DNA of 64,000 nucleotides from Polaribacter sp. Hel1_33_78 (GCF_900106075.1 NZ_LT629794.1:2935501-2999500), one strand, 5' to 3'. Positions 36,105-45,180 are shown, counted from the stretch's first letter. Translations and numbers: made by a program. The notes: a model not told the origin generated them from the letters alone.

Positions 36105-37205
36105 TTAAATAAGTTCAAACATCTTTCCTGGTAAAGGTTTTGTAATCCCTTTTAATTCCATTTGTAATAAAATTGCTGACAGTTGATACATAGGAATATT
36201 ACATTCTAAAGAAATTACATCCAATAATTGTTGCCCTTTTTCGTGCAATAAATCATAGATTTTTTGCTCGTTTTCATTTAACTCAACAAATAATTGTTTC
36301 TGAATTATTTTTGATTTTTCATTCAAATCCCAATTTAACATTTTTACAATATCTTTAGCCGACGTCAACAAATTTGCCTGGTTATTTTTAATTAAATTAT
36401 TACAGCCTTTACTATAAATATCTGTTGTTCTACCAGGAACTGCAAACACATCTTTGTCATAAGAATTGGCAATATCTGCAGTAACCAAAGAGCCTCCTTT
36501 TGCAGCAGACTCTACAATAATAGTAGCTTTTGAAATACCCGCAACAATTCTATTTCTCTTTAAAAAATTTTCTCTTAATGGAGCTTCCTCACTCCAAAAC
36601 TCTGTTAAAAACCCCCCATTTTCATTTACTTCATTAATATGTTTTTTATGAACTTTTGGATAAATTTGCTCAAAACCGTGGGCTAAAACTGCAATTGTTT
36701 GTAGCTTGTTTTTTACAGCTGCTTTGTGCGCACAAATATCCACTCCGTAGGCAAAACCACTTATGATTATAGGATTATATTCCGCTAAATCTTCTATTAA
36801 TTTGTTACAAAAATCTCTTCCATAAGAACTCATATTTCTTGTACCGACAATAGAAATTATCTTATCATTCTTCAAGTTTATATTTCCATCTTTGAATAAT
36901 AAAATTGGACTATCAATACAATTATGAAGATTGTAAGGGTAATCATCGTCTAAAAAATAAGAATATTGAATTTTATTTTTTTTGATATAGGCCAATTCTT
37001 GTTTCGCCTTAAGTATATTCTCGGTATCAAACAAATGTTTGATTGCATGACTCCCAATGCCGTTGATTTTTTGCAAAGTAGCTGATTTTTCTTTAAAAAT
37101 CTGAGCAACATCTCCCACAGTAACAATAAGTTTTTTAGCTAAAATATCGCCAATAGCTTTACTTTTCTGCAAGCGCAAAACAGCTAATAAATTTTCTTCT
37201 TCCAA
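36105..37205 (-). CDS. dprA: DNA-processing protein DprA
   Basis: Loads RecA on incoming single-stranded DNA during natural transformation. 366 residues: an N-terminal SAM/HhH-like region (VGDVAQIFKEKSATLQKINGIG), the Rossmann-like DprA core (ISIVGTRNMSSYGRDFCNKL..., IISGFAYGVDICAHKAAV, GFLTEFWSEEAPLRENFLKRNRIVAG, AKGGSLVTADIA) and a C-terminal winged-helix domain (about 300-365). Its presence suggests the strain may be transformable, but no other competence gene is in the window. Confidence 0.95.
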   Translation of the reverse strand: MEEENLLAVLRLQKSKAIGDILAKKLIVTVGDVAQIFKEKSATLQKINGIGSHAIKHLFDTENILKAKQELAYIKKNKIQYSYFLDDDYPYNLHNCIDSPILLFKDGNINLKNDKIISIVGTRNMSSYGRDFCNKLIEDLAEYNPIIISGFAYGVDICAHKAAVKNKLQTIAVLAHGFEQIYPKVHKKHINEVNENGGFLTEFWSEEAPLRENFLKRNRIVAGISKATIIVESAAKGGSLVTADIANSYDKDVFAVPGRTTDIYSKGCNNLIKNNQANLLTSAKDIVKMLNWDLNEKSKIIQKQLFVELNENEQKIYDLLHEKGQQLLDVISLECNIPMYQLSAILLQMELKGITKPLPGKMFELI

Positions 37206-37287
37206 TAGATAACAATTTGAGTACCAATATAAAAAATAATTGTTGATAAAATTTATATGAAATCCCTTTTCAAAACATCTATTTTTT

Positions 37288-37295
37288 TATATTTG
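37288..37295 (+). promoter_or_regulatory. -7 element for the HU/SPOR gene, close to the start codon
   Basis: TATATTTG on the plus strand (TAnnTTTG), ending about 5 bases before the ATG at 37301, so the transcript may be leaderless. Confidence 0.55.
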
Positions 37296-37300
37296 TTTAT

Positions 37301-38212
37301 ATGAATTTAGCCAACTACATTAGCGATTTACTTTACAGGTATAATTGTGTAATTATTCCTGATTTTGGTGGTTTTGTGACCAACAAAATTGGCGCAAAAG
37401 TGAATGAAACTTCAAATACCTTTTATCCACCAGCAAAACAAATTACGTTTAATAGTCACTTAAAAGTGAATGATGGTTTGTTGACAAACTACATAGCTTC
37501 ATCAGAAAACATCACATTTGAAAAAGCTTCTGGAATAATTGCTTTGTCCGTTACTGAATGGAAAAACGAAATCAACACAAAACCTATACAAATAGGCGCA
37601 GTTGGCGTTTTAACATTAAATGAAAATGATCAGATAATTTTTGAACCCAATACTACCGTTAATTATTTAACCGAATCTTTTGGGTTAACTTCAGTAGCAT
37701 CTGAATCAATAAAAAGAAACATAACAAAAGTAAAACCTTTAATTCCGATCTTAAAAAAAGAAAACAAAAAAGGAATTCCTACTTTTATAAAATATGCTGC
37801 TACTGCTGCGATAATGTTAACACTCAGCTTTGCTGGCAACAATGCATATCAACAAAATAAACAAGAGTCAATAATAGCAAATCAAGAAAAAGCTATTGAG
37901 AAAAAAATTCAATCCGCTACTTTTGTAATTACTAATCCTCTGCCAACAATAGCATTAAATGTTTTGAAAGAAGAGGTAGTTTCAAAACCTTATCACGTTG
38001 TAGCTGGTGCTTTTCAGTTTCCTGAAAATGCAGAAAAAAAAGTAAATCAACTAAAGAAACAAGGTTACAAAGCAAGTATTCTTGGTGCAAATAAATGGGG
38101 ATTAATAGAAGTAGCTTTTGATAGTTTTTTAGATAAAAATGAAGCTATTAATAACCTATATAAAATACAAGCAACAGTTTCGGAAGATGCTTGGTTACTG
38201 ATAAAAAAGTAA
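37301..38212 (+). CDS. HU-like/CCDC81-type and SPOR domain protein
   Basis: 303 residues. The N-terminal part (1-130; NYISDLLYRYNCVIIPDFGGFVTN..., GAVGVLTLNENDQIIFEP) is the prokaryotic HU-CCDC81 domain pair common in Bacteroidota. One transmembrane segment lies at about 163-182 (FIKYAATAAIMLTLSFAG), and a SPOR peptidoglycan-binding domain ends the protein (about 230-302; YHVVAGAFQFPENAEKKVNQL). It is an inner-membrane protein that binds septal or denuded glycan in the periplasm. A thioesterase gene with its own promoter follows after 43 bases. Confidence 0.9.
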   Translation: MNLANYISDLLYRYNCVIIPDFGGFVTNKIGAKVNETSNTFYPPAKQITFNSHLKVNDGLLTNYIASSENITFEKASGIIALSVTEWKNEINTKPIQIGAVGVLTLNENDQIIFEPNTTVNYLTESFGLTSVASESIKRNITKVKPLIPILKKENKKGIPTFIKYAATAAIMLTLSFAGNNAYQQNKQESIIANQEKAIEKKIQSATFVITNPLPTIALNVLKEEVVSKPYHVVAGAFQFPENAEKKVNQLKKQGYKASILGANKWGLIEVAFDSFLDKNEAINNLYKIQATVSEDAWLLIKK

Positions 38213-38233
38213 TATTTATTTAGAGTCTATACT

Positions 38234-38241
38234 TATATTTG
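38234..38241 (+). promoter_or_regulatory. Thioesterase promoter -7 element
   Basis: TATATTTG on the plus strand (TAnnTTTG), 15 bases before the ATG at 38256. Confidence 0.55.
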
Positions 38242-38255
38242 TAGAAATTTTTAAA

Positions 38256-38765
38256 ATGGAAGCAAAGACATCTCGAGAATCTTTAACGATACTTACAGAT
38301 CTGGTTTTACCAGGAGAAACTAATTACTTAGACAATCTTTTTGGAGGAGAATTATTAGCAAGAATGGATAGAGCTTGCAGCATTGCTGCCAGACGTCATT
38401 CTAGAAGAATTGTGGTAACTGCTTCCGTAAATCATGTTGCTTTTAACAAATCTGTTCCTGTCGGGAGTGTAGTTACTGTAGAGGCTAAAGTTTCTAGAGC
38501 TTTTAAATCATCCATGGAGATTTATGTTGATGTTTGGATTGAAGACAGACAATCCGGCCAAAGAACAAAAGTTAATGAAGGTATTTATACTTTTGTAGCT
38601 GTTGATGAAACTGGAAAACCGGTAAAGATTCCACAAATTATACCAGAAACAACTTTAGAAAAAGAACGTTTTGAAGGGGCTCTTAGGCGCAAACAATTAA
38701 GCTTAATTTTAGCAGGAAAGATGAAACCAGATGATGCCACAGAGATTAAAGCTTTATTCAAATAA
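38256..38765 (+). CDS. Acyl-CoA thioesterase (hotdog fold)
   Basis: 169-residue cytoplasmic enzyme that hydrolyses acyl-CoA thioesters. The hotdog fold of the YciA/BFIT (ACOT) group is recognisable: NYLDNLFGGELLARMDRACSIAARRHSRR, with the helix carrying the catalytic acidic residue, then VTASVNHVAFNKSVPVGSVVTVEAKV and IYTFVAVDETGKPVKIP. The chain-length preference is unknown. The next gene (MscS-like) follows after 5 bases, so they may be cotranscribed. Confidence 0.92.
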   Translation: MEAKTSRESLTILTDLVLPGETNYLDNLFGGELLARMDRACSIAARRHSRRIVVTASVNHVAFNKSVPVGSVVTVEAKVSRAFKSSMEIYVDVWIEDRQSGQRTKVNEGIYTFVAVDETGKPVKIPQIIPETTLEKERFEGALRRKQLSLILAGKMKPDDATEIKALFK

Positions 38766-38770
38766 AAAAC

Positions 38771-39265
38771 ATGGAGTTTACAGATTATAAAATATTGTGG
38801 TCGATAGCGGTAATTATATTTGTTTTTTTTACTCGTCTTTTTATTGCTAGATCGTTGAAAAAAATTCAAGTTAAATTCAGTTTCCAAAAAGCAAGAATAT
38901 TAGTAACTAATAAAATAATTACAATACTTATTTATATTTCTTTAATAGTAATTATTTCATTTATTTGGGGGGTTGATGAAAAACAATTACTTATTTATAT
39001 TTCTTCATTTTTAACTATTTTAGGAATTGCTTTCTTTGCGCAATGGTCTCTCTTATCTAATATTACAGCAGGTATAATTTTATATATTAATTATCCTGTT
39101 AAGATAGGTGACACCATTACAGTGCTTGAAAAAGACAACAATATTACTGGTGAAATTAGAGATATTGGGGCATTTTTTATCACTTTAAAAACACAAGAAA
39201 ATGAATTAATTACAATGCCTAATTCTATTATCCTTCAGAAAAATATTAAATACGATTCTGAATAA
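38771..39265 (+). CDS. Small MscS family mechanosensitive channel protein
   Basis: 164 residues with three hydrophobic helices (about 9-27, 48-68 and 75-100), the last resembling the MscS pore helix (FAQWSLLSNITAGIILYINYPVKIGDTITV), followed by a beta domain (about 105-160; GEIRDIGAFFITLKTQENELITMPNSIILQKNI). It lacks the C-terminal alpha/beta domain of full MscS (about 286 residues in E. coli), so it is a minimal form. Gating under osmotic downshock is the family role. It lies 5 bases after the thioesterase gene. Confidence 0.88.
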   Translation: MEFTDYKILWSIAVIIFVFFTRLFIARSLKKIQVKFSFQKARILVTNKIITILIYISLIVIISFIWGVDEKQLLIYISSFLTILGIAFFAQWSLLSNITAGIILYINYPVKIGDTITVLEKDNNITGEIRDIGAFFITLKTQENELITMPNSIILQKNIKYDSE

Positions 39266-39326
39266 AGAATATCATTAAAATTAGATTGTATATTAGCGTA
39301 TATGCTATTATAAAAAATCTAATCTT

Positions 39327-40916
39327 ATGATCCAATCTTACAAGAAAAACCCAACTTTAGCAGAAAATTACGATTCCATAATTATAGGCTCCGGAATGGG
39401 AAGTTTAACTGCGGGAGCTATTCTTGCAAAAGAAGGGCAAAAAGTTTTGGTTTTAGAACGCCATTATATTGCTGGAGGATTTACGCATATTTTTAAACGC
39501 AAAGGTTTTGAATGGGATGTTGGCATCCATTATATAGGGGAGGTTCAAAGAAAAACTTCAGTGATTAAAAAATTGTTCGATTACATTTCTGATGCCCAAA
39601 TACAATGGGCAGATATGGGGGCTGTATATGATAAAATTATAATTGGAGATAAAGAATATGATTTTGTTAAAGGTGTGGAGAACTTTAAAAATAAAATGCT
39701 TACTTATTTTCCTGATGAAAAACAGGCTATAGATGCTTATGTGAACTTGGTTTTTAAAGCAATAAAAACAAGTCAGAAATTTTATATGGACAAAGCTTTG
39801 CCCCCAATTATGAGCTCACTTATTGGTGGTAAAATGCGCAAACCTTTTTATAATTTCTCTGATAAGACCACTTATGAAGTTTTAAGTTCTATCACTAAAA
39901 ATGAAGAACTTATAAAAGTACTCTCTGGTCAGTATGGAGATTATGGTTTACCTCCAAAACAAAGCAGTTTTGTTATGCATGCAGCTGTAGCCAAACATTA
40001 TTTTGCTGGTGGAAGTTTTCCTATTGGAGGCTCGTCTGAAATTGCAAAAACAATTGATAAAGTTATAGAAAAAGCTGGTGGAACTATTTTAATTAGCGCA
40101 GAAGTTGATGAAATCATCATTAAAAACAACAAAGCCGTTGGTGTACAAATGAAAGATGGAAAAACCTTTACAGCAAAAAATATTATTTCTGGAGCAGGAA
40201 TTATGACTACCTATAACAAATTAATTCCGTCAGATATTGCAGAGAAACATCAACTAAAACAACAATTACAAACCGTAAAAAGATCGGTTTCTCATGCTTG
40301 TTTATATATTGGCTTAAAAGGCTCTCCTGAAGAACTAAAGCTGCCAAAAACGAATTATTGGATCTATCCTAACAACATAGATCATGATACAGCTATAGAT
40401 AATTATGTGCATAATTTAAATGCTGATTTTCCAGTAGTTTATATTTCATTTCCTTCAGCAAAAGACCCTGATTGGACTAACAGATACCCAGGAAAAAGTA
40501 CCATAGATATTATTACATTATTGCCTTATGACGGTTTTAAAAATTGGGATGGCACCAAATGGATGAAACGTGGCGAAGAATATGAAGCATTAAAAGAAAA
40601 AATCTCAAAGCGATTATTAGAAGTTTTATTTAAACACATACCACAGGCAAAAGACAAAATTGAACATTATGAACTCTCTACACCTTTAACAACAAAGCAT
40701 TTTATCAATTATGACGAAGGTGAAATTTATGGTTTAGACCACACACCAAAACGTTTTAGACAAAAATTCTTAAAGCCAAGAACACCTATTAAAAACTTTT
40801 ATTTAACTGGGCAAGATGTTGTCACTGCAGGAGTCGCAGCAGCTTTATTTTCTGGTGTAATTACAACATCTGCAATGACAGGAAAAAATATTATTAAAAA
40901 AGTAATGAAAGGATAA
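39327..40916 (+). CDS. FAD-dependent oxidoreductase of the CrtI/retinol saturase family
   Basis: 529 residues. The N-terminal dinucleotide-binding motif is DSIIIGSGMGSLTAGAILAKEG with the acidic end VLVLERHYIAGGFTHIF, and the C-terminal FAD-contact block is NFYLTGQDVVTAGVAAALFSGVITTS. The overall pattern fits phytoene desaturase-like or all-trans-retinol saturase-like proteins, which act on polyenes or lipids. The substrate is not clear, and no carotenoid gene is adjacent. It is convergent with the EnvC-like gene, and the stops are adjacent. Confidence 0.9.
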   Translation: MIQSYKKNPTLAENYDSIIIGSGMGSLTAGAILAKEGQKVLVLERHYIAGGFTHIFKRKGFEWDVGIHYIGEVQRKTSVIKKLFDYISDAQIQWADMGAVYDKIIIGDKEYDFVKGVENFKNKMLTYFPDEKQAIDAYVNLVFKAIKTSQKFYMDKALPPIMSSLIGGKMRKPFYNFSDKTTYEVLSSITKNEELIKVLSGQYGDYGLPPKQSSFVMHAAVAKHYFAGGSFPIGGSSEIAKTIDKVIEKAGGTILISAEVDEIIIKNNKAVGVQMKDGKTFTAKNIISGAGIMTTYNKLIPSDIAEKHQLKQQLQTVKRSVSHACLYIGLKGSPEELKLPKTNYWIYPNNIDHDTAIDNYVHNLNADFPVVYISFPSAKDPDWTNRYPGKSTIDIITLLPYDGFKNWDGTKWMKRGEEYEALKEKISKRLLEVLFKHIPQAKDKIEHYELSTPLTTKHFINYDEGEIYGLDHTPKRFRQKFLKPRTPIKNFYLTGQDVVTAGVAAALFSGVITTSAMTGKNIIKKVMKG

Positions 40917-42152
40917 TTACCTTTTCAATATCCAAGAAGCCGGATTTAAACGGGTAGTATTTTTAAATAACACAAAAATAAGTTTGGTTTTTTTAGAAAT
41001 TTTATCTGTAAATATTTTACCAATTTTTTGCCCTGTAACAATTTTATCGCCTTTTTTAACAAAGGAATTTTCAAGGTTATTATATGAAGTAATATAATTT
41101 CCATGTCTAATTAAAACGTTTTTTGTGCCTCCAGAACCTAGTAGAATATTCAAAACCTCACCATTATAAATCGCTTCGGCATTACTTCCATTACTGGTAA
41201 CAATATGCAATCCTGTTCCATTTATTGTTATTCCCGGAAATGTAGGATGCGCTTGTTTACCAAACTTTCTAACAACTAAACCTTCTTTAACGGGCCAAGG
41301 CAACAATCCTTTATTCAATTCAAATTTTGCAGCTAATGCTTTTGCTTCTGGACTTAGAATAAATTCATTTTTCTTTCTTGCTACTGATTTCGATTTCAAC
41401 TTTGCTCTAGCCAATCTGTTAGCTCTTGCAATTTCGTCTCTTATAATTTTATCTATTTTATTAGCAACTCTTTTTTCTGCTTTAATTTGCTTTTGTAAAT
41501 CCCTTTTGTAGGTTTTTTCTTTTCTTTTTATTTTGGTAATTAAATTTTCTTGCTTCTTTTTATCCGTTTCAATTTGTTGTTTTTCATTCTTCTCTGATAA
41601 AATTAACGTGTCTTTTACTCGCTTTTGATAGACTAAAGAATCTTTAATATTTTCAATAAAATCAGTTTGAATAACAATATCTTCTCCTTGCTTTTTTCTG
41701 AAGGAGGCATATTGTTTTATATACTCCAAACGTTTATATGCTTGATAAAAATTTTGTGAAGACAACAAAAACATAGCTCTACTTTGTTGTGATTTACTCT
41801 TGTAAGATTTGTAAATCATTTCACCATAATCAGCTTTTAAATCAGCAAGATTTTTATGAAGCTTTTCTAATTTAATTTCATTGGTTTTTATCTCTTTTGA
41901 TAAAAACTTAGCTTCTAAATTTATAGTAGAAATTAGCTTATTTCTAACGTCAATTTTTTGTTTAATATCTCTTAAATCCTCTAAAGCATTTTTCTCTTTT
42001 TTCTTTTCATCAAAAAGTAATTTATTCAACTTTATAATTTCTGATTTAAATTTTTTGCGCTGACTTTCTAACTCCTTTTTAGTTTGACTAAAAACAGAGA
42101 AACTCATCAGAAAACCTGATAAAAAAAGAATATAAAGCTTTTTATTATTCAT
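40917..42152 (-). CDS. EnvC-like murein hydrolase activator with LytM/M23 domain
   Basis: 411 residues: a signal peptide (1-22), a long coiled coil (about 22-240, Lys/Glu-rich heptads) and a C-terminal M23/LytM domain (about 290-410). The zinc motifs are degenerate: the first region reads GITINGTGLHIVT and the last, usually His-x-His, reads KTKLIFVLFKNTT. It therefore probably does not hydrolyse peptidoglycan but activates amidases, as EnvC does. It overlaps the DUF4292 gene by one base in a four-gene operon. Confidence 0.9.
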   Translation of the reverse strand: MNNKKLYILFLSGFLMSFSVFSQTKKELESQRKKFKSEIIKLNKLLFDEKKKEKNALEDLRDIKQKIDVRNKLISTINLEAKFLSKEIKTNEIKLEKLHKNLADLKADYGEMIYKSYKSKSQQSRAMFLLSSQNFYQAYKRLEYIKQYASFRKKQGEDIVIQTDFIENIKDSLVYQKRVKDTLILSEKNEKQQIETDKKKQENLITKIKRKEKTYKRDLQKQIKAEKRVANKIDKIIRDEIARANRLARAKLKSKSVARKKNEFILSPEAKALAAKFELNKGLLPWPVKEGLVVRKFGKQAHPTFPGITINGTGLHIVTSNGSNAEAIYNGEVLNILLGSGGTKNVLIRHGNYITSYNNLENSFVKKGDKIVTGQKIGKIFTDKISKKTKLIFVLFKNTTRLNPASWILKR

Positions 42153-42922
42153 TAAAATAGTAACCGTTTGTATCCATAAGGAATATTAAAAGACATTCTT
42201 ACGTCCGTATCAAAAACAACAGACTTATAATACAAATCTATATTTGTAAAAGATTTTGCATTCTTTGCTTTCACCTTTATTTCTGCAGGAAAAACAACAT
42301 CATCAACTAAATTATAAGAAGGGTATTTTATATCTAATCGTAAATTCTTAACAGCTTTTACAATCGATTGTTGTTCCAATTTAAAATGTGAAGGGTTTAT
42401 TGTAAAAAAAATATCAAACAATTCTACTTGTTTTTCTGGTGATAAAATATACCTATTCTTCACAATTTCTACATTTTGTTTTTCTTCCTTTAAATTTAAT
42501 AAAGATTGCCCTAAAAACAAATTTTGTAATTGTTCGAAATTAATTTCTACCCCTAATAATTTTTTAATCATAGAAAAATCACCTTCAAAATAATTTTTAA
42601 ACAATGAAGAATAATAGCTTACTGAAGTTGGTGTAATTTTAGCTTTAAAAACGGTTATAAATTTAGTTCCCTTTAGTAAAATAACTTCGTCTTTTATAAT
42701 TTTCATATTTACAGATAAACTTTGCTTAGTTTTTCCGTTGTTAAAATTTACTTTTAATTTTGCATCAACAGTTTCTTTATCAAAATTTGCTGCGATATGT
42801 TTTTTTGCTACTTTTCTTGCCGAAATTTCTTTGGCAATTGCATTGGCATCAATCATATTTTTTTTTGTTTTACAGGAAGTTAAAACAAGGGTAAAAAGGA
42901 GAATGTATTTTATGACCTTCAT
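42152..42922 (-). CDS. DUF4292-type lipoprotein
   Basis: 256 residues with a lipoprotein signal (MKVIKYILLFTLVLTSC, Cys17). The mature part has the repeated beta pattern of the DUF4292 family, related in appearance to LolA/LolB-type lipid-binding folds (VDAKLKVNFNNGKTKQSLSVNMKI..., DIKYPSYNLVDDVVFPAEIKVKA). The role is unknown. It overlaps the EnvC-like gene by one base and lies 3 bases after the TPR gene, as often seen in Flavobacteriaceae. Confidence 0.85.
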   Translation of the reverse strand: MKVIKYILLFTLVLTSCKTKKNMIDANAIAKEISARKVAKKHIAANFDKETVDAKLKVNFNNGKTKQSLSVNMKIIKDEVILLKGTKFITVFKAKITPTSVSYYSSLFKNYFEGDFSMIKKLLGVEINFEQLQNLFLGQSLLNLKEEKQNVEIVKNRYILSPEKQVELFDIFFTINPSHFKLEQQSIVKAVKNLRLDIKYPSYNLVDDVVFPAEIKVKAKNAKSFTNIDLYYKSVVFDTDVRMSFNIPYGYKRLLF

Positions 42923-42925
42923 TTT

Positions 42926-43906
42926 CTAATTCTTCAAATTTTTAGCTTTTTGCTTGAACTTTTTTTCTTGTTTACTATTTCCTAGACCTTTAAATGCCTT
43001 GGCTATTTCAGTGTAAAAATCAACCTCCATTTCATCAACAATCACAAAATCAATACCATTTTTTAATGTAGTTAAAGCATTTTGAAAGTTTTTTTGATCA
43101 TTTAAGATTTTTCCTTTTACTAAATACACAAACGGTTGTGCAGGAAAAAGTGCAATACCTTCTTCACAAAACTTTAATAAAGCAGTATCGTTATTCGTTG
43201 AATCTTTCAGGATTTGTTCTAAAATTTGATACGATTTATTGGTTTTAAATTGATGGATTAAAGAACTTAAATCAGATGGATTTATCTTCTTTTCTGAAAT
43301 TTCTTTTCTCTTTTCTAAACTAGATTTTAATTTTTTTAAATTGGATGTTAATGTGTTTTCTTTTTCTAAAACATTCAATAAAGCACTTGCTTCTTTGTAT
43401 TGACGGTCATACATCAATAATCTTGCTAATAACTCTCTTTCTTTTGGATGGATCGCTACTATCTGCTGCTGAATCTTAATAGCCTCTTTATAGTTTCTTT
43501 CTTTCTGATAAATTTTAACAAAATGCTTTAACATCCAAAGATTATGGATGTCTTTTGCCAACGACCTTTCTATATATTCTTTAGCTAATAAAGTATTGTT
43601 AAGTAATAGGTAGTTCTTAGAAAATTCAAAATAAACTGAAACATCGTTTGTTAAAATTTGATTACAGCTCTCTAAATTTTCAATTGCTTTTTGATAGTTT
43701 CCTATTGATTTTTCTGATAAAGCTTTAAAGAAAAATTCTTGAAATTTTAATTCTGCCTCTTCTGTTAAATCTTCTTTTGCTGGAATACTGTCTTGTGCAA
43801 AAATATTATTTGAGAAAAGAACAAAGAAAAAAGAGAAAAGAACCAACTTAACATAATCAAATTGCTTCTTTTCTCTTTTTTCTTTGTTCTTTCTGATAAC
43901 GTACAT
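42926..43906 (-). CDS. Tetratricopeptide repeat protein
   Basis: 326 residues with an N-terminal hydrophobic segment (about 18-38, ending NNIFAQ, a signal peptide or anchor) and several TPR units (for example EKSIGNYQKAIENLESCNQIL, YKEAIKIQQQIVAIHP, YKEASALLNVLE, FQNALTTLKNGIDF). The preceding MYVIRKNKEKREKKQ makes the N-terminus long; no better start is obvious. It acts as a protein-interaction scaffold, probably in the envelope. It sits 1 base before the nucleotidyltransferase stop and 3 bases after the next gene's start, in one operon. Confidence 0.87.
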   Translation of the reverse strand: MYVIRKNKEKREKKQFDYVKLVLFSFFFVLFSNNIFAQDSIPAKEDLTEEAELKFQEFFFKALSEKSIGNYQKAIENLESCNQILTNDVSVYFEFSKNYLLLNNTLLAKEYIERSLAKDIHNLWMLKHFVKIYQKERNYKEAIKIQQQIVAIHPKERELLARLLMYDRQYKEASALLNVLEKENTLTSNLKKLKSSLEKRKEISEKKINPSDLSSLIHQFKTNKSYQILEQILKDSTNNDTALLKFCEEGIALFPAQPFVYLVKGKILNDQKNFQNALTTLKNGIDFVIVDEMEVDFYTEIAKAFKGLGNSKQEKKFKQKAKNLKN

Positions 43907-44923
43907 TTATAGTAATTCTGTATAATCTCCGATACTCACAGAAGTGTAATTCCCATTATATTTCGCATGGTTTCCAATCATAGCATTGTCTAAATTTGCA
44001 TTTGAAATTTGCACATTCGTTTGAATTAAAGAGTTTTCTATAGTAGAATTTTCTACCACACTATGCTCACCAATAGAAACATAAGGTCCTATTTTCGTGT
44101 TTTTTAATACAACATTCGCGCCAACATAACAAGGTTGAATAATTTCTGAATTCTCTAAAACAACATCCGAAGAGACTAAATTGTTACCAGCAGCATACTC
44201 AAAGCCAAGTGTTTGTTTATTAGTGTCTACAGTTGGGTCTTTTTTGCCACAATCCATCCAATCATTTACTTTACCCGGTATAAACTTTGCTCCTTGTTGT
44301 TTTAAAGACTCTAAAACATTTGTTATTTGGTATTCACCATTTTCTTTTAAATCATTATCAATTAAATATTGAATTTCATTTAAAATTTTTTCTCCACTTT
44401 TAAAATAATAAATTCCAATAATAGCCAAATCAGAAACAAACTCTTTTGGTTTTTCAATAAAATCTGTAATAAATCCATCTTGCAATTTTACAACACCAAA
44501 TGCGCTAGGATTTTCAACTTGTTTAACCCAAATTGCGCCATCTACATTAACATCGAGAGTAAAGTCTGCTTTAAATAAAGTGTCTGCATAAGCAACAACA
44601 CAAGGACCACTCAAAGATTCCTTTGCACAATAAATTGCATGTGCGGTTCCTAATGCTTCTTCTTGCACATATACAGTACCTTTTGCGCCCAATTCGTCTG
44701 CAATTTTTAATAAATTTTCTTCTGTATCTGTTGGAAATCCTTTTGCTACAGGGCCGATAATGAATGCTATTTCATCAATTTTTTCATCTATTACAGAAGC
44801 TATATCTTCAACCAAACGTTGCACAATTGGCTTTCCTGCTATCACTGTTAATGGCTTTGGAACCGTAAGAGTATGAGGTCTTAAACGAGATCCAATCCCG
44901 GCCATTGGTACTATAATTTTCAT
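43907..44923 (-). CDS. Sugar-phosphate nucleotidyltransferase
   Basis: Makes an NDP-sugar from a sugar 1-phosphate and NTP. 338 residues: a Rossmann-like catalytic domain with MAGIGSRLRPHTLTVPKPL and the Asp of VAYADTLFKADF, then a left-handed beta-helix (about 255-335; LENSEIIQPCYVGANVVLKNTKIGPYVSIGEHSVV). It is close to glucose-1-phosphate thymidylyltransferase or mannose-1-phosphate guanylyltransferase types; the substrate cannot be fixed. It is the first gene of the operon with the TPR, DUF4292 and EnvC-like genes. The 315-base gap before it is shared with the ABC-F gene. Confidence 0.9.
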   Translation of the reverse strand: MKIIVPMAGIGSRLRPHTLTVPKPLTVIAGKPIVQRLVEDIASVIDEKIDEIAFIIGPVAKGFPTDTEENLLKIADELGAKGTVYVQEEALGTAHAIYCAKESLSGPCVVAYADTLFKADFTLDVNVDGAIWVKQVENPSAFGVVKLQDGFITDFIEKPKEFVSDLAIIGIYYFKSGEKILNEIQYLIDNDLKENGEYQITNVLESLKQQGAKFIPGKVNDWMDCGKKDPTVDTNKQTLGFEYAAGNNLVSSDVVLENSEIIQPCYVGANVVLKNTKIGPYVSIGEHSVVENSTIENSLIQTNVQISNANLDNAMIGNHAKYNGNYTSVSIGDYTELL

Positions 44924-45030
44924 GTTTTTTTTTCTAAATTTTTCGAATGCAAGATACCATTAATTAAGAGATTCTAAAAATAGTTTTAAGTGAAAAAAGT
45001 TCCAAAAAAAATGTAAAATATGCTTCAATT

Positions 45031-45074
45031 CCTCCTTGTAAATAGGGAGAAACCTCCTCGTAAATAGGGAGGTA
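45031..45074. repeat. 22-bp direct repeat, two copies
   Basis: CCTCCTTGTAAATAGGGAG and CCTCCTCGTAAATAGGGAG begin at 45031 and 45053, an exact 22-base period. Each can fold (CCTCC / GGGAGG). A weaker third copy may lie at about 45080-45097. It sits before the ABC-F leader promoter in the 315-base gap 44924-45238, which has no other gene than the leader peptide. Confidence 0.8.
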
Positions 45075-45096
45075 AAAATTTCATCATAAATGAGGA

Positions 45097-45127
45097 TTGA
45101 CAGACACATACCTATCCTTTATCTTTG
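45097..45127 (+). promoter_or_regulatory. Promoter for the ABC-F leader
   Basis: TTGACA (45097-45102) and TATCTTTG (45120-45127) with a 17-base spacer. The latter is a perfect TAnnTTTG match. Transcription would begin at about 45132, just before the leader ATG. Confidence 0.6.
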
Positions 45128-45134
45128 ATAAAAA

Positions 45135-45176
45135 ATGTTATTAAGTATTCTCCAACATAATCATTTTTATAAATGA
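45135..45176 (+). CDS. Putative leader peptide (13 aa) for the ABC-F gene
   Basis: ATG-initiated open frame encoding MLLSILQHNHFYK and ending TGA at 45174-45176, too short for normal gene calls. It starts about 3 bases after the predicted transcription start and ends 4 bases before a strong intrinsic terminator. Its TGA overlaps an in-frame ATG of the ABC-F frame (ATGA at 45173). The arrangement promoter, short ORF, terminator, ABC-F gene is that of ribosome-mediated attenuation. It is not known to be translated. Confidence 0.45.
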   Translation: MLLSILQHNHFYK

Positions 45177-45180
45177 CATT

